Assembly: GCF_001049495.1 (NCBI RefSeq)
Contig: NZ_CDWI01000011.1
Location: 62,001 to 126,000 of the forward strand
DNA from: Microbacterium sp. 3J1
GTDB lineage: Bacteria; Actinomycetota; Actinomycetes; Actinomycetales; Microbacteriaceae
DNA length: 64,000 bases
Reading direction: 5' to 3'
Below the pieces are notes generated by a model. The model was not told the DNA's origin. It was given only the letters and a program-made list of their open reading frames with translations, and made no database searches. The translations under genes and the position numbers were made by a program. Positions 43,753 through 53,589 of the stretch are shown here, in pieces (position 1 is the stretch's first letter; each line of letters starts with the position of its first letter).

Positions 43753-45024
43753 ATGATCGCATTCACGCGCTCGCGCAGCGCCAAGATCCTCGCAGGAGTC
43801 GCGCTGCTCAGCGCCTCCGCGATGGTCATCGCAGGCTGCAGCGGCACGCCCTCGGAGGAGCCATCGGAAGGCGGCGACTCGCCGGCGGCCGACCTCACCC
43901 TCAAGCTCGGCTCGCTGCTTCCGCAGACCGGCTCGCTGTCGTTCCTCGGCCCGCCCATGGAGTCCGGCGTCGGCCTCGCCGTGCAGGAGGTCAACGAAGC
44001 GGCCGCGGGCGTCACCATCGAACTCACCGCCGAGGACGAGGGCGACACCGACACCAAGGCGTACGAGACGTCCATCACCAAGCTGCAGGGTGCAGACGTG
44101 TCGGCCATCGTCGGCGCCGCCGCCTCCGGAGTCTCGCGCCTCATCCTCGACGGCAACGTCAGCGCAGGGATCCTCCAGATCTCCGCGTCGAACACCGGCC
44201 CCGACTTCACCGACTGGGACGACAACGGCCTCTACTTCCGCACCGCTCCCAGCGACCTGCTGCAGGGCGAGGTCCTCGGCAACCTGATCGCCGAGGACGG
44301 CGCGAAGACGCTCGGCGTCATCTACCAGAACGACGCCTACGGCACCGGCCTGTTCGAGAACATCCAGTCGACGTTCGAGAACGCCGGCGGCGAGGTCGTC
44401 GCCAGCGCCTCCTACAACGTCGGTGACGGACAGTTCGACGCACAGGTCGCGACGATCCAGGCCGAGAACCCGGATGCGGTCGCGATCGTCTCGTTCGACC
44501 AGTTCAAGACCATCGCCCCGCTGCTGTCGAACGCCGGCGTCTCGCCGGAGAAGTGGTACCTGGTCGACGGAAACCTGTCGGACTACGGCTCCTCGCCCGA
44601 CACGAACTTCCCGTTCTCGCTCGAGGGCGCGCAGGGCACCAAGCCGGGCCCCGCACTCGAGGACGACTTCACCGACCGCCTCCAGACCTTCTGGACCGGT
44701 GAGGGCAACCCCGAGGTCAACGACTTCACCTACGCGGCCGAGGCGTACGACGCCGTCGTGCTCGTGGCTCTCGCGTCGCTCGCGGCCGGATCCACCGAGG
44801 GCGCGGACATCGCCGCCAAGATGCAGGAGGTCTCGGGAGGCAGCGGCGAAGGCGAGAAGTGCACGAGCTTCGCCGACTGCGCTGCGATCATCAACGACGG
44901 TGGCACCGCCGACTACGACGGCTACTCCGGCGAGGTGACGTTCGACGAGAACGGCGACCCGACGGGCGCCTCGATCGGCACCTACGTGTACGGTGCTGAC
45001 AACCTCATCACCCGCACGAACTGA
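43753..45024 (+). CDS. livK: Branched-chain amino acid ABC transporter substrate-binding lipoprotein
   Basis: The 423-residue protein has a lipoprotein signal peptide (basic SRSAK, hydrophobic core, lipobox VIAGC with C29 as the lipidated cysteine), then an acidic linker and a type-1 periplasmic-binding fold. LGSLLPQTGSLSFLGPPMESGVGLAVQEVN at the start and AVAIVSFDQFKTIAPLL in the second lobe are typical of Leu/Ile/Val-binding relatives. AAGGGAG lies 4 nt before the ATG. The gene is convergent with livHMGF on the opposite strand; two strong hairpins separate it from livF. The exact ligand is not certain. Confidence 0.9.
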   Translation: MIAFTRSRSAKILAGVALLSASAMVIAGCSGTPSEEPSEGGDSPAADLTLKLGSLLPQTGSLSFLGPPMESGVGLAVQEVNEAAAGVTIELTAEDEGDTDTKAYETSITKLQGADVSAIVGAAASGVSRLILDGNVSAGILQISASNTGPDFTDWDDNGLYFRTAPSDLLQGEVLGNLIAEDGAKTLGVIYQNDAYGTGLFENIQSTFENAGGEVVASASYNVGDGQFDAQVATIQAENPDAVAIVSFDQFKTIAPLLSNAGVSPEKWYLVDGNLSDYGSSPDTNFPFSLEGAQGTKPGPALEDDFTDRLQTFWTGEGNPEVNDFTYAAEAYDAVVLVALASLAAGSTEGADIAAKMQEVSGGSGEGEKCTSFADCAAIINDGGTADYDGYSGEVTFDENGDPTGASIGTYVYGADNLITRTN

Positions 45025-45036
45025 TTCACCACGGCG

Positions 45037-45065
45037 AAGGCCCCGGATGCTGCATCCGGGGCCTT
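45037..45065 (+). terminator. Terminator of livK
   Basis: AAGGCCCCGGATGC (45037-45050) and its complement GCATCCGGGGCCTT (45052-45065) form a near-complete palindrome 13 bp after the livK stop. The outer ten pairs form the stem, with the ATGC bases in the loop. A CCTCG follows, not a T-tract. Confidence 0.75.
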
Positions 45066-45106
45066 CCTCGTGCCGTGGGCGGCTCGGACAGAGGCGGCGC
45101 ACGGAC

Positions 45107-45149
45107 GACGAGAGGGGCGGATGCCGTCACGGCATCCGCCCCTCTCGTC
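45107..45149 (-). terminator. Terminator of the livHMGF operon
   Basis: A perfect 20-bp stem, 45107-45126 with 45130-45149, closes the 3-nt loop TCA. It lies just beyond the stop of livF. Confidence 0.85.
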
Positions 45150-45157
45150 ATGCGCGC

Positions 45158-45907
45158 TCAGGCGGCGTCGGTGCCCAGCGTGCCCAGGTAGAGGCCGATC
45201 ACCTTCGGGTCGTTCAGCAGGTCGCGTCCGGTGCCCTCGTAGGCGTCTCTGCCCTGGTCGAGGACGTAGCCCCGGTCGCAGATCTGCAGGCACCGTCGGG
45301 CGTTCTGCTCGACCATGATGGTCGTCACCCCGGCCTTGTTGATGTCGGAGACGCGGATGAACGCGTCGTCCTGTCGCACGGGGGAGAGGCCGGCGGAGGG
45401 CTCGTCGAGCAGCAGCACGGACGGCTCCATCATGAGGGCCCGCGACATGGCGACCATCTGCCGCTCACCACCCGACAGTGAGCCGGCACGCTGCTTGAGA
45501 CGCTTGCCCAGCTCGGAGAAGATCCCGGTGACGAACTCGAGCCGCTCGGCATACGCCTTGGGGTTCTGGTAGAGCCCCATCTGCAGGTTCTCCTCGATGG
45601 AGAGCGACGGGAACACGTTGTTCGTCTGCGGCACGAAGGCCACGCCGCGCTTGACGAGCTTGTCGGCCTTGAGGCCCACGATGCTCTCGCCGTTCAGCGT
45701 GATGTCGCCGCTGCGCACGTTCAGCAGCCCGAAGATCGCCTTCAGGAGCGTCGACTTGCCGGCGCCGTTCGGGCCGATGATGCCGATCAGCTCGCCCTGC
45801 CTGGCGACGAGGTTCGCGCCGCTGAGGATGTTGACGCCCGGCAGGTAGCCGGCGTGCACGTCCTTCATCTCGACGACGACGCGGTCGTCCACGGATGCAT
45901 CGGTCAT
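45158..45907 (-). CDS. livF: Branched-chain amino acid ABC transporter ATP-binding protein LivF
   Basis: The 249-residue ATPase has Walker A GPNGAGKST, the ABC signature LSGGERQMVAMSRALM, Walker B VLLLDEPSAGLSP, and the H-loop replaced by MVEQNAR, as in LivF. It powers uptake through the LivH-LivM permease together with LivG. The start overlaps the livG stop by 4 bp. It is the last gene of the livHMGF operon. Confidence 0.94.
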   Translation of the reverse strand: MTDASVDDRVVVEMKDVHAGYLPGVNILSGANLVARQGELIGIIGPNGAGKSTLLKAIFGLLNVRSGDITLNGESIVGLKADKLVKRGVAFVPQTNNVFPSLSIEENLQMGLYQNPKAYAERLEFVTGIFSELGKRLKQRAGSLSGGERQMVAMSRALMMEPSVLLLDEPSAGLSPVRQDDAFIRVSDINKAGVTTIMVEQNARRCLQICDRGYVLDQGRDAYEGTGRDLLNDPKVIGLYLGTLGTDAA

Positions 45908-46914
45908 GCCTTGCCCTCCTCGGTGCTGTCGGCGGCCAGTTCGGCCTCGGCCTCGGCCTCGATCTGCTCACGCAGCTTGACCGCCGCGGTGTCGGCGAGA
46001 ACGGGGATGCGGCCGGTGACGGCGCCGAGGTCCACGTCCTGGTGGGCGCCGAGATAGGCGTCGACCACGGCCGGGTCCTCCATCACCTCGTCGGGCGGTC
46101 CCTCGGCGACCACGCGGCCTTCGGCCATCACGATCACCCAATCCGCGATGTGGCGGACCATGTGCATGTCGTGCTCGACGAACAGCACGGTCATGCCCTG
46201 TTCCTTGAGGTCGAGGATGTGGTCGAGGAGCGACTGGGTGAGCGCCGGGTTGACGCCGGCCATGGGCTCGTCGAGCATCACCAGGGTCGGATCGCTCATC
46301 AGCGCGCGGGCCATCTCGAGCAGCTTGCGCTGCCCGCCCGAGAGCGCGGCGGCGAAGTCCTTCTCCTTGGCGTCGAGCTTGAAGCGGGCGAGCAGCTCGC
46401 GGGCCTTCACCTCGATCTCCTGATCCTGCGTGCGCCACAGGAACGGGAACAGGCTCGACCAGAAACCCTCTCCGCGCTGGTTCGGGGCTCCGAGCTTCAT
46501 GTTCTCGAGCACCGTGAGCAGCGACAGCGACTTCGTCAGCTGGAACGTGCGGACCTGCCCCATCCGCGCCACCTTGAAGGAGGGGACGCCCGACAGGTTG
46601 GTGCCGTCGAACGACCACGAGCCGCTGTTGGGCTTGTCGAAGCCGCAGAGGAGGTTGAAGAGCGTCGTCTTGCCGGCGCCGTTCGGGCCGATGAGCGCGG
46701 TGATGGCTCCTCGGGGGATCTCGACGTGGTCGACGTCGACGGCGGTCAGGCCGCCGAAACGGCGCTGCACCGCATCCACGACGAGGATCGGATCGACCTT
46801 GGCCACACCGGGGGCGGCAGGCCCCTTGGTGAGTCCCGTGGTCTTCGGGCGTCGGATGCTCCCGGTGGAGGGCACCTGCTGGGCGCCCTCGGCGGGGGTC
46901 AGTTCACTTGACAA
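45904..46914 (-). CDS. livG: Branched-chain amino acid ABC transporter ATP-binding protein LivG
   Basis: The 336-residue ATPase has Walker A GPNGAGKTT, the LivG-specific QLTKSLSLLTVLENMKLGA block, the signature LSGGQRKLLEMARALM, Walker B VMLDEPMAGVNP and FVEHDMHMV. It is longer than typical LivG (~255), with a ~40-residue N-terminal extension rich in Pro/Thr and a ~50-residue C-terminal tail after LGAHQDVDLG. The start is an unusual TTG, overlapping livM by 11 bp; AGAGGGAG lies about 7 nt before it. If translation begins instead at a downstream GTG, the N-terminal extension would be shorter. Confidence 0.9.
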   Translation of the reverse strand: MSSELTPAEGAQQVPSTGSIRRPKTTGLTKGPAAPGVAKVDPILVVDAVQRRFGGLTAVDVDHVEIPRGAITALIGPNGAGKTTLFNLLCGFDKPNSGSWSFDGTNLSGVPSFKVARMGQVRTFQLTKSLSLLTVLENMKLGAPNQRGEGFWSSLFPFLWRTQDQEIEVKARELLARFKLDAKEKDFAAALSGGQRKLLEMARALMSDPTLVMLDEPMAGVNPALTQSLLDHILDLKEQGMTVLFVEHDMHMVRHIADWVIVMAEGRVVAEGPPDEVMEDPAVVDAYLGAHQDVDLGAVTGRIPVLADTAAVKLREQIEAEAEAELAADSTEEGKA

Positions 46915-47881
46915 AGGTCATCTCCCTCTTGTCTCCGAGGATGCCCTGCGGGCGGAAGATCACGAGCAGCATGAGCGCCACTCCCACGAAGACGAACACG
47001 AGCGTGGAGGCCTGGCTGTCGGACATCGGGAGGATGCCCGCCTTGGCCATGGCGGGGAGCAGGTTCGCCAGGAAGGCGAACACCACCCAGAAGAGCACTG
47101 CGCCGAGCGTCGGGCCGAGCACCGTCGCCGCTCCGCCGAGGAGCAGGATCGTCCACAGGAAGAACGTCAGCGACGTCGTGTAGCTGCCGGGGACGACGGC
47201 CGAGGGGAGGACGAACACGATCCCGCCGGCGGCGCCGATGATGCCACCGACGACGAGCGCCTGCAGCTTGTACGCGAAGACGTTCTTGCCGAGCGAGCGC
47301 ACGGCGTCCTCGTCCTCGCGGATGCCCTTGAGCACGCGGCCCCAGGGGCTGCGCATGAGCGCCCAGACGAGGAGGACGGCGATCGCCAGCACGATGATCC
47401 CGAAGACGCGGTTCCACAGGTCGTTCGCTGTGAACGTCCACGGGCCGAAGCCGTATGTGCCCTCCGGGAACGGGTTCGCGTCGCGGAAGCCGCCGTTGAA
47501 CTGCGCGAGGCCGTCGGCCGAGTTGGTGTACTCGTCGAAGAGCTGCGTCGTGAACAGCAGGCGGATGATCTCACCCGCGGCGATGGTCGCGATGGCGAGA
47601 TAGTCGGCGCGAAGGCGCAGGGTCGGGATGCCGAGGATGATGGCGAAGACGGCGCCGCCGATCAGGCCGATCAGCATGCCGATCCACCAGGGGAGACCGA
47701 AGCTGAGCACCGAGATCGCGTAGCCGTAGCCGCCGATCGCCATGAACGCCGCCATGCCGAAGTTCAGCAGGCCCGCATAGCCGAAGTGCACCGCCAGGCC
47801 CGTGGCCGCCAGAGCGTAGGCGATCGTGACCGGGCTGATCAGGTAGACCGCGGTGTTGGAGAAGATGCTTCCGAAGTCCAT
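46904..47881 (-). CDS. livM: Branched-chain amino acid ABC transporter permease LivM
   Basis: The 325-residue protein has about nine hydrophobic helices, with GYAGLLNFGMAAFMAIGGYGYA near the N-terminus, LRLRADYLAIATIAAGEIIRL in the middle, and the EAA-like LMRSPWGRVLKGIREDEDAVRSLGKNVFAYKL cytoplasmic loop that contacts the ATPases. It ends IFRPQGILGDKR. It forms the channel with LivH. The ATG at 47881 lies 2 bp after the livH stop. Confidence 0.93.
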   Translation of the reverse strand: MDFGSIFSNTAVYLISPVTIAYALAATGLAVHFGYAGLLNFGMAAFMAIGGYGYAISVLSFGLPWWIGMLIGLIGGAVFAIILGIPTLRLRADYLAIATIAAGEIIRLLFTTQLFDEYTNSADGLAQFNGGFRDANPFPEGTYGFGPWTFTANDLWNRVFGIIVLAIAVLLVWALMRSPWGRVLKGIREDEDAVRSLGKNVFAYKLQALVVGGIIGAAGGIVFVLPSAVVPGSYTTSLTFFLWTILLLGGAATVLGPTLGAVLFWVVFAFLANLLPAMAKAGILPMSDSQASTLVFVFVGVALMLLVIFRPQGILGDKREMTFVK

Positions 47882-47883
47882 CG

Positions 47884-49233
47884 TCAGCCCAACCTTTCCT
47901 TGCGTCCGAGGAGGCCTTGGGGCCTCACCAGGAGGATGACGATGAGGACGACCAGCGCACTCGCATACTTCAGGTCGGACGGGATCCAGAGAGTGGAGAC
48001 CTCGACGGCGATGCCGACGATGAGCGAGCCGACCAGAGCGCCGAACGCGGTGCCGAGACCGCCGAGCGTGATCGCCGCGAAGATGAGCAGCAGCATCTGC
48101 ACGCCCATGTCCCACTTCACGCCGGGGCGGAAGTAGGCCCAGAGGATGCCGGAGATGGCCGCGAGGACACCGGCGAGGATCCAGACGATGCGGATGACCC
48201 GGTCGACGTCGATCCCGGATGCCGCGGCGAGCTGGGGGTTGTCGGAGATGGCCCTGGTCGCCTTGCCGATGCGGGTGCGGGTGAGGAACCAGGCCACGCC
48301 CAGGATCACGACGATGCTGACGCCCATGGCGATCAGGTCGATGTAGGAGAGCGAGATCGGTCCGAACTGGATCGGCTCGGGGCTGGAGCCCGGGAGCTGG
48401 CGCGTGCCGCCCCCGATGAAGTACTGGAAGACGTACCGCAGCGCGAGCGAGAGGCCGATGCTGACGATCATCAGCTGCACGACGCCGAGGCCTCGCCGAC
48501 GCAGGGGCCGCCAGAGCCCGGCGTCCATCGCCCAGCCGAACAGACCGCCGCCGATGACCGCCGCGGCGATGCCGAGCCACAGCGGGAGGTGCCAGAAGCT
48601 CGTCGTGACGAGGGCGACGAGACCGCCCCACGTGACCATCTCGGCGTGGGCGAAGTTCGACAGGCGCGTCGTCCCGTAGATCAGAGCGGCGCCCATCGAG
48701 GCGAGCGCGAGCAGGAGCCCGAAGTTCAGGCCTCCCACGAGGCGGGAGAGGAGCTGATCGGCGAAGGAGACGGTGATCCGCTCGCCCTCGCCGAGGAACA
48801 GGTTGAGGATCTTCGTGCCGGTGAGGCCGAACTCCACCTCGAACGAGGCGGTCGTCCCGGCGATCGGCTGCGTGCCCTCCGGCAGCTGCGCGGCGTCGAC
48901 GATGACGCCGTCGGGGAGGGTGTCCTCGTCGACCGTGATCTTGTACGTGTCCTTCTCGGGGACGTACAGCCGCCACTTGCCCTCGGCGTCGGTCTCCGTC
49001 TCGCCCTCGAAGCCGCCGCCGTCGATCGTCATGACGACGCCCTCGACGGGTTCGTCCTCGAAAGTGATCACACCGGCGAAGTAGAACTCGGTGACCTCCT
49101 GACCGTCGTCGGTCTCCTCCGCGGACGCGGAGGCGGGTGGCTGCACCCAGAGGAATGCCATGGCGAGGAGCGCAGCCAGCAGGGCGACAGCCCACCGCTT
49201 TCCGCTTCGATTCGCCGAGATCGTCGGACTCAC
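47884..49233 (-). CDS. livH: Branched-chain amino acid ABC transporter permease LivH with secreted N-terminal beta domain
   Basis: At 449 residues the protein is much longer than typical LivH (~290-310). It has an N-terminal signal sequence (ALLAALLAMAFLW...ASASA), then an acidic extracytoplasmic domain of ~100 residues (ITFEDEPVEGVVMTIDGGGFEGETETDAEGKWRLYVPEKDTYKI) resembling carboxypeptidase-regulatory/CnaB beta folds. A normal LivH permease follows, with FGLLLALASMGAALIYGTTRLSNFAHAEMVTWG, RAISDNPQLAAASGIDVDRV and LVRPQGLLGRK. The GTG at 49233 has GGAGG 4 nt upstream; a GTG seven codons earlier has none. It is the first gene of the operon. Confidence 0.92.
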   Translation of the reverse strand: MSPTISANRSGKRWAVALLAALLAMAFLWVQPPASASAEETDDGQEVTEFYFAGVITFEDEPVEGVVMTIDGGGFEGETETDAEGKWRLYVPEKDTYKITVDEDTLPDGVIVDAAQLPEGTQPIAGTTASFEVEFGLTGTKILNLFLGEGERITVSFADQLLSRLVGGLNFGLLLALASMGAALIYGTTRLSNFAHAEMVTWGGLVALVTTSFWHLPLWLGIAAAVIGGGLFGWAMDAGLWRPLRRRGLGVVQLMIVSIGLSLALRYVFQYFIGGGTRQLPGSSPEPIQFGPISLSYIDLIAMGVSIVVILGVAWFLTRTRIGKATRAISDNPQLAAASGIDVDRVIRIVWILAGVLAAISGILWAYFRPGVKWDMGVQMLLLIFAAITLGGLGTAFGALVGSLIVGIAVEVSTLWIPSDLKYASALVVLIVILLVRPQGLLGRKERLG

Positions 49234-49299
49234 AGAACCTCCAGTCGAGTACACAGAGCATGACCGGGTTGTTCATCGGCCCTGATGTACGACGGTATG

Positions 49300-49329
49300 A
49301 GCGTAATGTGTCGGCTCTGTTTCAACCAA
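49300..49329 (-). promoter_or_regulatory. Promoter of livHMGF
   Basis: On the minus strand TTGGTT (49329-49324) and TACGCT (49305-49300) are 18 bp apart, about 70 bp before the livH start. It lies within the 266-bp gap between livH and guaB, which otherwise holds only the guaB promoter. Confidence 0.4.
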
Positions 49330-49451
49330 GGCACGATCTGCTCACGGTGAGAACGATCCCATCACGAAGTTGCGCGATGCGCTCGGAGACGACGGGCCGA
49401 GCCTCGCGGTATGCCAGCATGCGCCGGGAATTTCCTCAGGGTGCCGACGCT

Positions 49452-51002
<1,551 letters not shown>

Positions 51003-51015
51003 GCATTCCCACGGT

Positions 51016-51045
51016 AGGGGTCGGATGCTGTCGCATCCGGCCCCT
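51016..51045 (+). terminator. Terminator of guaB
   Basis: A 13-bp stem AGGGGTCGGATGC (51016-51028) with GCATCCGGCCCCT (51033-51045), one G-T pair, and a 4-nt loop. It begins 14 bp after the guaB stop. Confidence 0.8.
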
Positions 51046-51067
51046 TCCCCCTGTCGGCGACGAGGCG

Positions 51068-51073
51068 TACGGT
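51068..51073 (+). promoter_or_regulatory. -10 box of a leaderless promoter for the DUF2277 gene
   Basis: TACGGT ends 6 nt before the ATG at 51080, just past the guaB terminator. Confidence 0.45.
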
Positions 51074-51079
51074 GCCGGT

Positions 51080-51394
51080 ATGTGCCGCAACATCGTGCCG
51101 TTGAACAATCTCGAACCCGCCGCCACCGACGACGAATGCCACGACGCCGCTCTGCAGTTCGTGCGCAAGATCTCGGGGACCACGGCGCCCTCTCGCGCGA
51201 ATCAGGCTGTGTTCGACCGCGCCGTCGAGGAGATCGCGCGCGCGACCAGGGAGCTCGTCGACGGTCTGACGACTTCGGCGCCGCGCAAGGACCGCGAGCT
51301 CGAGGCCACCAAGCGCCGCGCCCGTTCCGCCGAGCGCTACGAGGCGATCCGCGTGTACCAGCAGGAGAAGCGCGCCGCGCGATCCGCGACCTGA
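51080..51394 (+). CDS. DUF2277 domain-containing protein
   Basis: The protein (104 residues) matches the DUF2277 family end to end: MCRNIVPLNNLEPAATDDECHDAALQFVRKISG at the start, with the conserved CRNI, and PSRANQAVFDRAVEEIARATRELV. It is small, cytoplasmic and largely helical. The family has no known function and occurs mostly in actinobacteria and proteobacteria. A TACGGT box 6 nt before the ATG suggests a separate leaderless transcript. It stands alone between guaB and the signalling/glycan locus at 51557. Confidence 0.85.
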   Translation: MCRNIVPLNNLEPAATDDECHDAALQFVRKISGTTAPSRANQAVFDRAVEEIARATRELVDGLTTSAPRKDRELEATKRRARSAERYEAIRVYQQEKRAARSAT

Positions 51395-51556
51395 GCCCTA
51401 CCATCCGACCCCGGTGGCGCACGCGGCTCTGCGCCGTCGATATGCCAGTATTAGGGAAACCCCGCTCGACTTCCCCTCGAGTTCCCGGCGCGAAGGGCGC
51501 GGGGGACGCGACGCCGGCCACGACCGGCAGGGACTTCCCCATGGAGAGCCTCAGAT

Positions 51557-52600
51557 ATGCCTCAGGATGCGCCCCGCGTCCTGGTCGTCGACGACGACCC
51601 GGACGTCGCCCTGCTCGTGAAGACCGTGCTCCAGAGGCGCGCCGGCTGCGAGGTGCTGACCGCCGGTGACGGTCGCGCCGCGGTCGACAGTCTCGCCGAC
51701 TTCGTCCCCGACGTCGTGGTCACCGACATCGAGATGCCCGGTCTCGACGGCCTCGAGCTGCTCGCGGAGCTGCGGCGCAGCGATCCGCTCGTGCCCGTGA
51801 TCGTCATGACGGCGCACGTCTCGGTCGAGTACGCCGTGTCGGCGTTGCGAGCGCAGGCCGACGAGTTCCTCACGAAGCCGCTCGACAACGCGCGTCTCGT
51901 CGAAGCGGTGACGCGTCTCGCCGAGGAGGGGCGTGCACGACGCGACGCGGGTCGGCCGAAGGAGGTCGTGCTCGCGATCGGCGCCCACCCCGACGACGTC
52001 GAGATCGGCGTCGGCGGCCTGCTCTCGGCTCATTCGGCCGCGGGAGACTCGATCACGATCCTCACGCTCTCTCGAGGTGCGCGCGGCGGCGACGCCGACA
52101 GCAGGCAGCACGAGTCCCTCGCCGCGGCAGAGCTGCTGGGCGCCCGCCTCTTCGTGCAGGACCTCGTCGACACCGAGATCTCCGGCGGCGGCGCCACCGT
52201 GCGCCTGATCGAGGAGGTCGTGCAGGAGATCCAGCCGACGATCGTGTACACGCACTCCGAGCACGATCGGCATCAGGACCACCGCGCCGTGAGCGAGGCC
52301 ACGATCGCGGCCACGCGTCGCGTCGGAACCGTCGCCTGCTACCAGAGCCCCTCCGCGACCATCGATTTCCGTCCGACCCGTTTCGTGCGCATCGATCAGT
52401 ACATCGAGCACAAGCTCCGCCTGCTGGAATGCTTCGGATCCCAGACCGCGACGCGGGACTACCTGGACCCTGACTTCGTCACCGCGACCGCCCGCTACTG
52501 GTCGCGCTTCGGGGGAGGGGCCGCGGTCGAGCCCCTCGAGGTCGTCCGCGAGACGGCCGAGTTCATCGGCGCCCACGAGCTGTCACGACGGGAGAGCTGA
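51557..52600 (+). CDS. Receiver domain-PIG-L deacetylase fusion protein
   Basis: The 347-residue protein joins a CheY-like receiver (about 1-125; acidic D12-D14 cluster, phosphoacceptor D57 in TDIEMPGLDG, T85, K107 in TKPLD) to a PIG-L/LmbE deacetylase (about 137-345). The latter has zinc motif AHPDDVEIG (143-151; H144, D147) and the second motif HSEHDRHQDHRA with the likely zinc ligand H242. PIG-L enzymes de-N-acetylate GlcNAc-containing substrates. A receiver directly on such an enzyme suggests that phosphorylation gates catalysis; the kinase at 56267-58072 is the obvious donor. GGAGAG lies 8 nt before the ATG. It opens a seven-gene operon. Confidence 0.9.
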   Translation: MPQDAPRVLVVDDDPDVALLVKTVLQRRAGCEVLTAGDGRAAVDSLADFVPDVVVTDIEMPGLDGLELLAELRRSDPLVPVIVMTAHVSVEYAVSALRAQADEFLTKPLDNARLVEAVTRLAEEGRARRDAGRPKEVVLAIGAHPDDVEIGVGGLLSAHSAAGDSITILTLSRGARGGDADSRQHESLAAAELLGARLFVQDLVDTEISGGGATVRLIEEVVQEIQPTIVYTHSEHDRHQDHRAVSEATIAATRRVGTVACYQSPSATIDFRPTRFVRIDQYIEHKLRLLECFGSQTATRDYLDPDFVTATARYWSRFGGGAAVEPLEVVRETAEFIGAHELSRRES

Positions 52601-53589
52601 TGACCGCGCGCGTACTGGTGACGGGAGCCGGAGGACCCGCCGGTGTGGCGGTCATCCGGTCGCTCCTGCGTCGCCCCGACCTCACCGTCTTCGCCGCTGA
52701 CATGGACGGCTGGGCGAGCGGGATCTATCTCGTCCCCGAGGACCAGCGCCGTCTGGTGCCGCCCGGACGCGACGAGGACTTCGTGCCGACCGTCGCACGG
52801 ATGGTGGCGGAGGACCGACTCGATCTCGTGATCTCGACCGTCGACGTCGAGCTCATCGCCCTCGCGGGGCGCCGGGACGAACTCGCGCCCGCTGTGCTCG
52901 CCGCGCCGTCGAAGGAGACCCTCGACACGGCGCTCGACAAGCTCGCGCTCGCGGAGCGCTGCGAATCGACCGGTCGCGTCCCGCGCACCGCGCTCGCCGG
53001 AGCGGATGCCGACGCCATCGACTGGGAGTTCCCGGCCTTCGCCAAACCTCGCCAGGGCGCCGGCAGCCGGGGCGTGCGACTCGTGCCCGACCGCGCGGCG
53101 CTGCAGGCTCTCCCCCTGGACGAGGGGCTCATCGTCCAGGACTTCCTCCCCGGCGAGGAGTACTCGGTCGACGTGATCGCCGACGCCGCCGGAGAGATCG
53201 TCGCCGCCGTGCCGCGTACGCGCGCCAGGGTCGATTCCGGCGTCGCCATCGCGGGCCGCACCGTGCACGACCCGGAGCTCGAGGAGACCGCCGCGGCGAT
53301 CGCGCGGGCGATCGGCCTGGTCGGCGTCGCGAACGTGCAGCTGCGGCGCGATCGTAGCGGCCGGGCCGTGCTGCTCGAGGTGAACCCGCGGTTCCCCGGC
53401 GCCCTTCCGCTGACGATCGCAGCAGGCGTCGACATCCCGTCGCTCGTCGCCGACCTGTATCTCGGCAGGGATCTCCCTGCACGCATCCCCTTCCGCGAGG
53501 TCGCCTCCGTGCGCTTCCTCGAAGACGTGATCGTGGAGGTCGACGAGGTGCTCGTGTCGGCGCACGCGGGGCATCAGGAGGAGCTGTGA
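52600..53589 (+). CDS. ATP-grasp domain carboxylate-amine/thiol ligase-like protein
   Basis: The 329-residue protein starts with a pre-ATP-grasp Rossmann domain (RVLVTGAGGPAGVAVIRSLLRRPD) and continues into ATP-grasp: FPAFAKPRQGAGSRGVRLVPD (ATP lysine and glycine-rich loop, ~148-168), VQDFLPGEEYSVDVIAD, and the Mg2+-binding VLLEVNPRFPGALPLTIAAGVDIPSLV near 262-285. Such enzymes join a carboxylate to an amine via an acyl phosphate; carbamoyl-phosphate-synthase-like and PylC-like members look closest. The substrate is unknown. ATG shares one base with the preceding stop (TGATG), and its end overlaps the PHP gene. Confidence 0.85.
   Translation: MTARVLVTGAGGPAGVAVIRSLLRRPDLTVFAADMDGWASGIYLVPEDQRRLVPPGRDEDFVPTVARMVAEDRLDLVISTVDVELIALAGRRDELAPAVLAAPSKETLDTALDKLALAERCESTGRVPRTALAGADADAIDWEFPAFAKPRQGAGSRGVRLVPDRAALQALPLDEGLIVQDFLPGEEYSVDVIADAAGEIVAAVPRTRARVDSGVAIAGRTVHDPELEETAAAIARAIGLVGVANVQLRRDRSGRAVLLEVNPRFPGALPLTIAAGVDIPSLVADLYLGRDLPARIPFREVASVRFLEDVIVEVDEVLVSAHAGHQEEL

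Noticed and set aside
51395..51556. Leader of the signalling operon as a riboswitch
   Set aside because: It has a possible -10 (TATTAG, about 51451) and a small GCCGG/CCGGC hairpin, but nothing resembling a known aptamer.
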